From the NCBI GenBank assembly GCA_038025085.1, contig CM076153.1, positions 8,215,501-8,279,500 of the forward strand: 64,000 nt of DNA, given 5' to 3'. The position numbers were made by a program, and so were the translations under genes. The notes beneath the pieces were generated by a model that was not told the DNA's origin, made no database searches, and worked only from the letters and a program-made list of their open reading frames with translations. The DNA comes from Tetragonia tetragonoides. Lineage: Eukaryota; Streptophyta; Magnoliopsida; Caryophyllales; Aizoaceae. This document shows positions 11,504-21,368 of the stretch, piece after piece. Within the stretch, counting starts at the first letter, position 1, and the number at the start of each line of letters is the position of its first letter.

Positions 11504-12887
11504 TTAAGTGTTAATGTTGTTAAAAGCATCACACCTTCGCCTAATCTCACCATGTTTCCCAACTTTGACACCAACAAGACTAAGTTTCCTCATGGCATCA
11601 GCAAAATCCTTGAAAAATGCAGCCTGATCCTTAGCATAGAGGTCAACAAAGGGTCGGGTTCTCGGGTCGGTGTAGAGAACCCGATCAGACTTCAAGATCC
11701 CAAGTCCCCTAGGGAGGTTCTTGAAGTACATGTTGTCAAATTTGTTGGGTGTCATAATGTCATTGAAAACTGAGAGACTTGAGTCTTTGGTGTAATTAGC
11801 ACAGGCCTTCTCGAGCCCGACTGCTAGCCGAGGGTTGTAGGTTGGGTCGTATTGCTGGCTTGGGCTGTAGTTGTAGATCTCGGGTGCGAATTCACTGCAA
11901 TGGGAGAACCCGATGGTGTGAGCACCGCTTAGTGCTACCATCTCCCGGACTGAAAAACCCTGTAATGAGAATACACGAAAATCTTGTAAATACTAACAGC
12001 AACCTCTACAAACTAATTCCAAACAAATTAGTTATGGCGGTAATGTAGATGACTTAGCATCAAAAATAACAACCGACAATGTAGTTCTTGCTAGCCTATG
12101 TGCCCCTCATCCTAACATAGTCCATTTTATAGGTTAATTTACTAGCTATTTCCCAAACAAATTAGTACTAGAAAGAAATTCTATTGTTGTAAACCTTCAA
12201 GCTAGGTAGATGCAATGACATTAACAACAAATGACAATGCTCTTCTTGCTAGCCTATATGCCACAACAAATTCAATTAGTTCTATCTCTAGTTACTATCT
12301 CCCCCAGTTTTATAATAACAATGATTTACAAGATTTCCGTGTATTCTCATTACTTGACGAGCAAAGAGGCCGATCATGAAATCCATAGACGCATTAGGCC
12401 GAGGGACATGGTTCTCAACAAGGTCCGCCCTGGAGACAAACCCATCTTTCCTCCCAAGCGGAACAGTATAAAACGGACCACCAACGATGTTAACAAGGTT
12501 ACGAGTAGCAACAGCGAGGATATCGGAGCACGAGACGACACCGGGGCAATCGAGTTCAAGGGCAGCCTTAGCACGGACAACGACATCGAAAGCGTCACCG
12601 GGAAGAGAGAGATTGATATCGGCGTCTCGCTCGGCGGGGCCGGAGTTGAATGTGGAGGTAATGAGAGCGGAACCGTCGCAGCCGGTGACGAAACAGTCGT
12701 GGAAAAAGAGACGTACGGTGGCGCCGGCGGTGGCGGGGTTGTTGATTTGTTTGTTTGTGGTTGTTTGTTCCATTATTTGGTGGAATTTGGGGCAGGTTTT
12801 GGCGTAGTGGGTTTCGGAGAGCTTGTAGGATTGGATGGTGGTGGAGAGGAGAGAGATTATGAGGAGAAGGAGAAGGTGGAAAGCCAT
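11504..12887 (-). CDS. Secreted class III peroxidase, PER31/PER63-like
   Basis: Heme peroxidase of the plant secretory class, using H2O2 to oxidise phenolics in the wall or apoplast. Two exons, 12887-12354 and 11959-11504, give 329 residues, normal for the class. Residues 1-20 are a hydrophobic signal peptide. The distal site is RLFFHDCF (Arg59, His63) and the proximal site is VALSGAHTIGF (His192). DCPGVVSCSDILA and the C-terminal Cys residues fit the conserved disulfides. RRRCDAFNN near the C-terminus matches the PER31/41/63/65 branch as I remember it. The start at 12887 is chosen because it begins the signal peptide; an in-frame upstream ATG at 13034 would add a Ser/Pro-rich leader and is unlikely. 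The upstream 150 bp is strongly CT-rich on the coding strand. The intron (12353-11960) is transposon-like and is listed separately. Confidence 0.93.
11962..12353. mobile_element. MITE-like element forming the peroxidase intron (introner-like)
   Basis: The 392-bp stretch starts GTAATGAGAATACACG and ends with its reverse complement. The inverted repeat runs 30 bp (11962-11991 against 12353-12324) with one mismatch. On the gene strand the donor GT is the first two bases of the element, and the acceptor AG is the two bases just outside its other end (11961-11960). Internal direct repeats, such as TTCTTGCTAGCCTATGTGCC near 12085 and a one-mismatch copy near 12243, show an internal duplication. TA lies next to both ends inside the repeat, which would allow a Tc1/mariner-type target site, but no longer duplication is clear. 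Confidence 0.8.
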
Positions 12888-13700
12888 GGCTGTTGAGGGA
12901 GGGAGCTCTGTGAGGGTCTGAGCTCCTCTGTTTGATGAGAGAGAAAGAGGAGAGAGAGAGTGTGGGAGTGAGAAGAAGAAGAAGAGGTGAAATGGGGGGC
13001 AAGGAGGTTTAAGTGGAGAGAGAGTGTGGGTCAATTGTCAAAGTTAAGCTGGAGACAGTGAGATTGAGATAGTACTTGGGAGACAAGATGATTTCTGATT
13101 TTTTACTTTTTTTTTTTAATATTTTTTCCTAAGTAAAAAATTGAATCTCTTCGCTTCTCAAGTTCTCCGTTCATTTTGTACTTTATTTTGTTCATATTTA
13201 TTGTCTTCAGTGTCGTTCAATTCCTCTACGTTTCGCTTTGCGCCGTTCTATGTTGTTTCAGTTTCTTCTACTTTATTTTTCCATCGGAAATGAGTTCAAG
13301 TAAGTTTGGTTGAAGACAATTTAGCTGGAAAAAAAACACTCAAAGCAATGGAGTATTAATTTGTGGTATTGGGTATTAGTTAAATATAGTGATTGGCTGG
13401 ATACTGTTTTGTAGGGTTGATTTACAATACATTTTTTTTTATGGATATTTGAATTTTCATTGATGGTTTGTTGTCTAAATTCAACTCATTTTTATGTTGT
13501 ATTTTTATATAATGATGTTTAATGTTTTAATGCTAATTTGAATATTAATGTACGTTAGAGTTGATTGAATTTAAATCTGAAGAGTGATCATTACAGATAG
13601 AATGAAAAGAGAAAGAGAAAGAGAGAAGAGAACGGAAACAATGTTGCTTTTGGTGATTTTGTTGGATAAGTTATTGTGGTACAAGGTGATTATGGGTGCA

Positions 13701-13952
13701 TTCTTTAGAGCTGAACTTACCAGAACTGAACTGAACTGAACTGAATTCAACATCACTGAACTGGACACCATTGAACTGAACTGGACACCACTGAATTGAA
13801 TTAAACATAACTTAATATGTGAGACGAAAGTATGTTTCTGAACTCAGCACCACTGAACTGAACTGAACATCATTTAACTAAAATTAAAATCACTGAACTA
13901 ACACCTGAACTGAACTGAACTGAACTGAACTGACCGAGTAAGCTCTAAAGAA
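13701..13952. mobile_element. MITE rich in CTGAACTGAA repeats
   Basis: The ends TTCTTTAGAGCT and AGCTCTAAAGAA are inverted repeats. The interior consists largely of ACTGAACTGAACTG units (best run 13908-13934). Flanking bases GGTGCA and CGCGCC suggest the inverted repeat extends imperfectly outward, so the exact ends and target duplication are unsure. Confidence 0.6.
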
Positions 13953-14449
13953 CGCGCCACATATATTATACCTCAGGCTCTCCATTTATTTAATATGACC
14001 AATTAATTATGTGACATACTATTATTGAAGGTTGAACTTTGTAAACATAGAATTTTTACTATTTGCTAATATCATGAAAGTTTTTTTCCAAAATAAATGT
14101 TCGTATTTCCATATTGATATATTAACCTAAATTTTTTTGTGATATGATGGTTAATATTGAACGTAAAAAAAAAAATAGTAAAGGGAATTATAGCACACAT
14201 GAATGACTTTTGTCTTTTTAGCTTGTACTCCAAGATAATTGTATCGCCTCAAACTTGTCAAGTATATGTTCAATTCTGGACTTTTTTTTAAAAAAAATTC
14301 ACGCAAGATAGCTATTTTATTTAATTTTAGTTAAAAAAATACAAAGAAAATAGAAAAAAAAAAATTGAAATCACTTCAAAACAATTGGGAAAATTATGAG
14401 TCCTCACTTTAATAGTAGAGGGGGCTTGGGTGAAGGTTTGGTGGCACAG
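13953..14449. other. AT-rich spacer next to the satellite array
   Basis: Low-complexity A/T-rich sequence with several poly-A runs; no gene or element recognised. Confidence 0.4.
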
Positions 14450-16720
14450 TAGTACGGGATGGTAGGGGGTCATGCTTGGTGCACAAAGACCGTGGATTAT
14501 AGCCTTCGAGTTTTGGCTTCCAAGACCCGTTTGTCATTTTTCCCAAATTTCTCTTGGGGGTCTATTGTGACCATAGAGGACCATGGTGCCCCGCGAAGGT
14601 TACTAGTGTCCCCTAGCTTGGATTTCACTCATGATTTTGGCGTTCTGCCCCTTAGATTGGTGTCCCGTAAAATGCTTGTCCAAGCCTATCAGGTACCCGA
14701 TAATTGACCACGAGGGCCTTACCGTGTCCTCTAGGAGTATCTCGTGCGATATGATGCAAAAATATCCACCTTCGTTTCCGCGCTCCCTTAACCCAAAAAC
14801 ATGGATTATAAACCTTCAATTTTTGGCTTTCCATGGCCCGATTTTCATTTTTGCCCAATTTTTTTCGGGGAGTCTATTGTGACCCTATAGAACCTCATGA
14901 GCCCCTAAATAGTCATTCGGGTTCTCGAACTTCGATTTCACCAATGTTTTCGGCGTTCCTACTTACTATCCTTAGATTGGTGTCCCGTATAATGCTCGTC
15001 CAAGTAGGGACCCGAAAACCGACTCTGAGGGCCTACCGCGTCCCCCAAGGGTGACTCTTGCGATATGGTGTAGAAATATCCACCTTCGTTCTCTGGCTCT
15101 CGGAACCCAAAAAAACGTGGATTATAACCTTCACTTTTTAGCTTTCTGGGGCCCGATTTTCATTTTTGTCCAATTTTTTTCGAGGAGTCTATCGTGACCC
15201 TATAGAACCCCCGGAGCCCCAAAATAGTCATCTGGGTACCGAACTCCGATTTCACCCATGCTTTCGGCGTTCCTACTTCCTACCCTTAGATTGATGTCCT
15301 GTTGAACGCTCGTCCAAGTAGGGACCCAATAACCGACCCCGAGGGCCTACCACGTCCCCTAGGGGTGTCTCGTGCAATTTGGTGCAAAAATATTCACCTT
15401 CGTTCCCGAGCTTCCAGAACCACAAAAACGTGTTCGATTTTTGGCTTTCTGGGGCCTGATTTTCATTTTTGCCCAAATTTTTTCGCGGAGTCTATCGTGA
15501 CCTTATAGAACCCAGAATCCCAGAATAGTCATACGTGTCCCCGAACTCCGACTTCACCCATACTTTCGGCGTTCCTACCATTAAATTGGTGTTCTGTAGA
15601 ACGCTCGTCCAAGTAGGGACCCGGTAACCAACTCGGAGGACCTACCACGTCCCATAGAGGTGTCTCGTGCAATATGGTGCAAAAATATCCACCTTCGTTC
15701 TCGGGTTCCCGAAATCCCGAAAAACGTGGATTATAACCTTCGATTTTTGGCTTTATGGGCCCGATTTTCATTTTTGACCAAATTTTTCGGGAAGTCTATC
15801 GTGATTCTATAGAACCCCTGGAGCCCCGGAATAGTCATCCAGGTCCCCGAACTCCGATTTCTCCCATGCTTTCGGCGTTCCTACTTCCTACCCTTAGATC
15901 GGTGCCCCGTAGAACGCTAGTCCAAGTAGGGACCCGATAACCGGCCCCGAGGGCCTACCACGTCCCCTAAAGATCTCCCGTGCGATTTGGTGCAAAAATA
16001 TCCACCTTCGTTCTCAGGCTCCCGGAACCCCAAAAAACGTGGATTATAACCTTTGATTTTGGCTTTCCGGGGACCGATTTTCATTTTTGCCCAATTTTTT
16101 TCAAGGATTCTATCGTGACCCTATAGAACCCCGGAGCTCCAAAATAGTCATTCGAGTCCCGAACTCCGATTTCACCCATGCTTTCAGCGTTCCTACTTCC
16201 TACCCTTAGATTAGTGTCCCGTAGAATGGTCGTCCAAGTAGGGACCCGATAACCGGCCCCGAGGGCCTACCGCGTCCCTTAGGGGTGTCTCGTGCAATAT
16301 GGTGCAGAAATATCCACATTCGTTCCCGGGCTCCCGGAACCCCAAAGAACGTGGATTATAACCTTCAATTTTTGGCTTTCTGGGGCCCGATTTTTATTTT
16401 TTCCCAAATTTTTTCGAGGAGTTTATCGTGACCCTATAGAACCCCTGGAGCCTCAGAAAGGTCATACGGTTACCCGAACTTCGATTTTACCCATGCTTTT
16501 GGTGTTTCGACCCTTAGATTGGCGTTCCGTAGAACGCTCGTCCAAGTAGGGTCCCAATAACTGAACCCAAGGGTCTACTGCGTTCCCTAGTAGTGTCCCG
16601 TGCGATGCGGTGAGAAAATATCCACCTTCGTTTTCGGGCCTCCCAGAATCTTAAAAAATGTGGATTATATAGGCTTCGATTTTTGGCTCCCAGAACCCGG
16701 TTATCAAATGTGTTAGATCA
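14450..16720. repeat. Tandem satellite array, ~310-bp monomer, about 7 copies
   Basis: The phrase GTGGATTATA followed by a CTTCGATTTTTGGCT-like stretch recurs near 14493, 14801, 15117, 15425 (degenerate), 15726, 16039, 16349 and 16659, with spacings of about 301-316 bp. Other recurring words in each unit are TCCAAGTAGGGACCC, GGGCCTACC, AATATCCACCTTCGTT and CTATCGTGACCCTATAGAACCCC. Copies differ by many point changes and small indels, so this is an old array. Open frames across it are fragments in changing phase and are not taken as genes. The same monomer occurs inverted at 31070-31790. Confidence 0.9.
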
Positions 16721-17205
16721 ATGAACACAATTAAAAGGTCCGATATCAAAAGGTTAACTCTTTTATATTTCATGTATAGTTTAAAAATAACTTGAAAATA
16801 GTGTTTTATAACCTCCGAATAACGTTGCCCATTTCCATTTGGTGCAAATTGATGTCAAGTGTGAAGTGTCTATATTTTACAACCATATTCAAAAGAACTT
16901 ATTGTACATGTCGAAACCTAGTTTAATACTCCTAATAATTCTTGAGATTTTAGATGATGGGAGTGTAATGTGCACTCCTTGAATACAGCCAACAATCACG
17001 GAGTATTCGCTGGGGCAGAGGCACGGCTTTTTCGTTAAAGGATTTTATATTTTTATATTTATTTCCCTGGTGACTAGTGAGGTGGGGGTTTATATTGGTG
17101 AAATTGACATATTTTCCTGAGAAGAAAATTCAATTCTCACTAGTGTTATTTATTTATTTATTTTTATTATCTCTGTTGTGGGCAACATGCGAGCAATAGC
17201 ATAAC

Positions 17206-18172
17206 GGAATTGCTTAACGTAAATCTCAAATTACTGAACGCAAATCTATTTGACACATTGTTTCCCAAAGTACCCTTTTCATTTGAAAAGCAACCCCAAC
17301 CCCAACTCTCATTCTCTCTCACCCGATTCATAAACGACATTTGGGAGTTTTGCCGCAATTAACAATGTCATAGTATTATACATGTTTTGCAAATTAGTGT
17401 TTTTTAAGAGACAGATTTCTATTTGCATTGAACTTACAGTTCGTTTTGTCTTTTCAAAATTTAGGTTTGTCTTTTCAAAATTTAGGTTTGTCTTTTTAAA
17501 ATTTAGGTTTTATGGGGTTAGTAACGTGAACATGTGGCTGTGGGCGGCTGATTTTCGGCATTTGCGCTGGGATTTTCACCGTTTCAAGTTGAAGATGGTG
17601 TAAGGGGAATCCAAAGGTGTTGCACTATTGCAGATTGCTTGACCTGGGTGCAGTGGCGGCTAAAGGCTACTAGTAGGACGGCAACGAGGACTAAGGACAA
17701 ATAAAACAGAAAATTGTGGCCTGTGGGCATGAAATTAGGATGTTGAAGATTATGAATACTGATTAATTGGAGAACGATTATGGGATTTGGGGGTGGGGGG
17801 ATGAATGGAAGATTCAATAGATGAAGAAAAGAAAGAGAAAATAATGGAAGGTTCGGTTCAGTAAAGAAAAGGAATTGGGGGCTTGGGGCAATGAGATAAT
17901 GTTTTGTTTGATAGTAAAATGTTCCTACAGAGGATATAGAATACAGAGTACTAGCAATTTGTTGATATTATTTGATTCAGTGACATGGATAAAAATCTTT
18001 AATTGTTATACCAGAATCCATAAAACTCAAAAGACATGGTAACTGAGGAAGAGACGGGAGAGAAAAAGGGGTGGGAGGAGACAGGAGAGTGGGGTGGGAT
18101 ATGTTATGGGAGGGGTGTTTTGGAAAACTAAATTTACATTAAGTAATTTGAGATTTACATTTAGCAACCCCC
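17206..18172. mobile_element. MULE-like non-autonomous element
   Basis: Inverted ends of about 45 bp share GTAAATCTCAAATTACT (left 17219-17235; right 18156-18140 on the opposite strand, one mismatch). Outside them lies a 9-bp direct repeat with one mismatch, TAGCATAAC at 17197-17205 and TAGCATAAA at 18173-18181. Long inverted ends plus a 9-bp target duplication point to Mutator-like elements. The 967-bp body has no transposase; its middle (about 17520-17720) is GC-richer and could be captured host sequence. Confidence 0.65.
17448..17510. repeat. Three tandem copies of a 21-bp unit
   Basis: The unit GTCTTTTCAAAATTTAGGTT plus T repeats at 17448, 17469 and 17490, with one change in the third. 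It is a multiple of three and keeps an open frame (RFVFSKF repeats), but nothing else supports coding. It lies inside the MULE-like element. Confidence 0.85.
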
Positions 18173-18181
18173 TAGCATAAA

Positions 18182-19670
18182 AGTTGTTAGTAACACTTTA
18201 TAATTATCTGATAAAAATTTCTTATATGCTTGCTATTTGGTTCCAAATCGGAACATCTAGTGTGTCTCCTTTTAGCAGGAAAAATCAGAAATATGAGAAT
18301 AAGGACGTATTTATAACGTGGAAATATGAGACATACACGAAATCTTCTTTTTTTTCTTTTTTTCTTTTTCAATTAAAGCAGTGAGGCAATCAAGAAGAGC
18401 TTAATTAATAGATCAGACGTTGTCTGGTTGGTTTAATTTGTGAGGAAATAAAATAATCTTACTTCATTTATGTTTAAGAGACTGCTGTTCCGGTTAATCA
18501 AATGAGTGTTAAAGAATAGAACAGGAGCAACTTGTAGAAGAGATATATGGTTTTAAATTTCTTAAACTAATTTATGCCCGTTACATGACTGGCTGTGTTA
18601 AGGAAAGTGAAAATGTAGCATCATATTCATCTAACACAGCAATTCAAACTGAATCACAGTCCACAGGTTCATATTACTACCGTCTACACTCATAATAAAA
18701 AAAAGTATAATAAATCTTATTTTTAGGCAAAACGTTAAAAAGTTAATGAGGAGTACATGCTTCCAAAAACAGATAAAAATTTGCGCATATACTGACGGTT
18801 TGAACCAAAAGCCTATACGCTTTGGATTAAACATCTAGACATGGCGACAAAATTAGGGATTTATTCAGTTTTTCAATCGAAGAAGTGAATATTATATGAG
18901 CATCCTTACATCTTAAGCATGTCTTTACTTGATATAGTAAATGACTAAGCAACTATTGATATTCCAAATTTCCAATCCTATGAGAAGGGGGCGAACTTGT
19001 TAGGTACATAGAGCAACCTTTTATACAGAGCAACTTATTTCTTTCCAGTTGAGGGACGATCTACATATAGGCTTGGCCTAATTTGTTTAGCAGAAGTCGG
19101 ATGGTATACTTTACTACTTGTTTGATGTATATGTTTTGCTACAAGGAGACATGCAAATATGCAATAGTTGGTAAATTATATGTGCTGTACAAGTCAATCC
19201 ATTTTAACTGGGTTGATAGGGTTAGATAGAGGAGGAGATCCTCCATGCAAAGACGATTTATTCTCCATAGTGCCTATATGAGGATTATTCAAACTCTTGA
19301 TGATTGATCGTGAGGGCGGGACACTATCACTTGTACTCACATTTCATCCCCGTTTGATTAATTGAGTTGTTTATACAATAGTTTACTCATTTTACCGTTA
19401 CACCTTGAGCTTTTTTTGAGGGTCAACTTACACCACCTTAAACTTGAAACCAAATTTTTTTTGGTGTTTTAATAACAAATTAAACTACCTCTTTACCTAT
19501 GTACCCAATTAATAAGATATTTGCAAATTATTTTTATAATTTTTTTTCTATATACCCAAAACCACCCTATAAATCTAAAGCTGTATTAAAGGATAATAAA
19601 GTGAAATAATGTTAGTGAAATACCAGAAAATTTGCGACTCCAAACCAGGCAAAGGGGGTAAAAATGCTTA
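18182..19670. other. Gene-free spacer
   Basis: AT-rich, with poly-T runs near 18348 and 19545. I see no exon, RNA gene or terminal-repeat element here. Confidence 0.4.
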
Positions 19671-19937
19671 GGCTCCGTTTGATTCACCTGGATAAAACTG
19701 ATCTGAACTGAATTGAACTTAATTGATTTTTTGAACTTGACCGTTAACCATTTAAAATTCGTCCAAACATAGTCAATATTGGACTCATTTGAAAGTATGA
19801 TTTGAGATCTTTCCAGTGACATAATTTTCATCATGAAATTATTTCGGAATAAAAAGTTATATGAGTAATAAAGTTACACATAAACTAAACTAAACTGAAC
19901 TGAATTTAAGTAAAACTAAGGTGAATCAAACAGAGTC
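19671..19937. mobile_element. Tourist-type MITE, copy 1 of a pair with 49129-49420
   Basis: Ends GGCTCCGTTTGATTCACCT and AGGTGAATCAAACAGAGTC are inverted repeats flanked by TTA (19668-19670 and 19938-19940). The body contains ACTGAACTGAA stretches and a middle that is nearly identical to the copy at 49129. No coding capacity. Confidence 0.88.
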
Positions 19938-20668
19938 TTAATTGGCATACATATGTCCAGTGTAGAATTTTGGTAAGTCCAAAAGTTTACCTTTTTATGG
20001 GGCCGAAATAGGTCCCGCGCGAGCTGAAATTGAAAGGCTGAAAGCTAATGGGTGTTGGGCTCCCCCTCTCTTTCAACTTAATTAAAACCTGTCTCGTTCG
20101 CATGTGCATGTGCCAGCCTTCATGCCGGGAGGCCCAACTTTATCATTGCACATTGCACTGACATTGACATTGACGGTGACTCTTTGGTGATTTGTGAAGT
20201 GTGATGCACAACAGAAAATTATTGTAACCATTCTCTAATTTAACCTCCCTCAATAAAAAAAAAAAAGTATTTTAATAACCTCCCTCAAAATAAACAAAAA
20301 AAAAACTATTTAAACCATTCTCTAATCTTTTATAAGAGCACCTAGAATAAATCAAAGGTTGACCAAGAGTCCCTCAAAGTCTTAAAATATTATATTCAAA
20401 ATCAAAAATGTAAAAGTTCGAGTTTGAGCTCAATTTCTGATACAAATCTCTTAGACATTTCATGTTCTTGAAGGATGTTAATTAGTGGTCTTATTTTAGT
20501 GACGTAATCTAATAGCTATCTAATTTATCATTTTTATTTATCTTTAAAAGTGAGATTACATGTCATTATTAATGAGGAAGTACCTCACAGAAATCACAGC
20601 GCCTAGTCTCTTATCAGCCTAGAGAATGAATAGAAGTTACACACTCGATCCATATGTGGTATGCTCAC

Positions 20669-20808
20669 TAGCGGACGCACAGAGGTCCAGTTGGGACCCC
20701 CGTCCCCTTGGTTCAAAATTTTTTCTTTTTAATTTGCCCATATTTTCCCTCTAATTTCATTTCAAGTTTAGACTTCGCCCCTCCAAAATGAGAATCTTGC
20801 ATCCGCTA
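20669..20808. mobile_element. Possible short hAT-type element
   Basis: Ends TAGCGGACGCA and TGCATCCGCTA form an 11-bp imperfect inverted repeat around a 140-bp unit. No matching 8-bp flank is visible, so it may be an old copy or a coincidence. Confidence 0.4.
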
Positions 20809-20921
20809 CTGGATATACTCCACAACTTTACTCAATGATTTTTTGTGTTAGACGTAAATCTCAATTTAACATAGCCCTCAACTTAAACCGAAGTGGGTTA
20901 CTCAATATATACAAAATGAAA

Positions 20922-21368
20922 TTAGTAAGGAACATAGATTTGCAAGGCATATAAATCAAAACCATGAGAGTAACATATAGGTTTTGAAGTAGTATTCTTC
21001 TTCAGCTCATCATCATGATCTTCTCTAGGACCTGGCACTAATTTGCAAGATGGCATGGACGAAGAATATTCATCAAGAGACCGGAGATAAACTTCGACGC
21101 TCGCTTTCCTCTCCTCAATCTGCGACCGTCTCTTGATCAACCTCTCCTTCTTATGAGCATTTTGGTGACCTCCCAATGCTTGTGAGTTTGTGAACTTCTT
21201 GTCACAAAATGGGCACCTTCGCTTATTATTATTACCATACGACATTTGATCGTTGTTTCTGCTTGTTGGTTGAGTACTCTTTTCCGGCCATGATTGAGTA
21301 TTATTGTCACCACTAAATTGAACATCGAAGCCAAATAATCTAAGCTTCTTACATTCCTCGGCTTTCAT
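20922..21368 (-). CDS. Single C2H2 zinc-finger transcription factor (GIS/ZFP5/ZFP6/ZFP8-like)
   Basis: Single-exon, 148-residue nuclear DNA-binding protein. One finger at residues 52-72 has Cys52, Cys55, His68 and His72 with the plant-specific QALGGH helix (63-68), followed by QNAHKKER. The N-terminal KLRLFGFDV (about 8-16) resembles the LxLFG motif of the ZFP5/6/8 and GIS group, which act in trichome, root-hair and hormone responses in Arabidopsis. A clear C-terminal DLNL-type EAR motif is not present; the end is FDLYALQIYVPY. The ATG at 21368 is the first in frame and gives the conserved N-terminus. Assignment to the group is good; the exact orthologue is not known. Confidence 0.85.
   Translation of the reverse strand: MKAEECKKLRLFGFDVQFSGDNNTQSWPEKSTQPTSRNNDQMSYGNNNKRRCPFCDKKFTNSQALGGHQNAHKKERLIKRRSQIEERKASVEVYLRSLDEYSSSMPSCKLVPGPREDHDDELKKNTTSKPICYSHGFDLYALQIYVPY

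Noticed and set aside
11309..11773. 154-residue open frame on the + strand
   Set aside because: It is antisense to peroxidase exon 2, which has clear catalytic motifs.
12231..12896. 221-residue open frame on the + strand
   Set aside because: It is antisense to peroxidase exon 1 and runs through the intron element.
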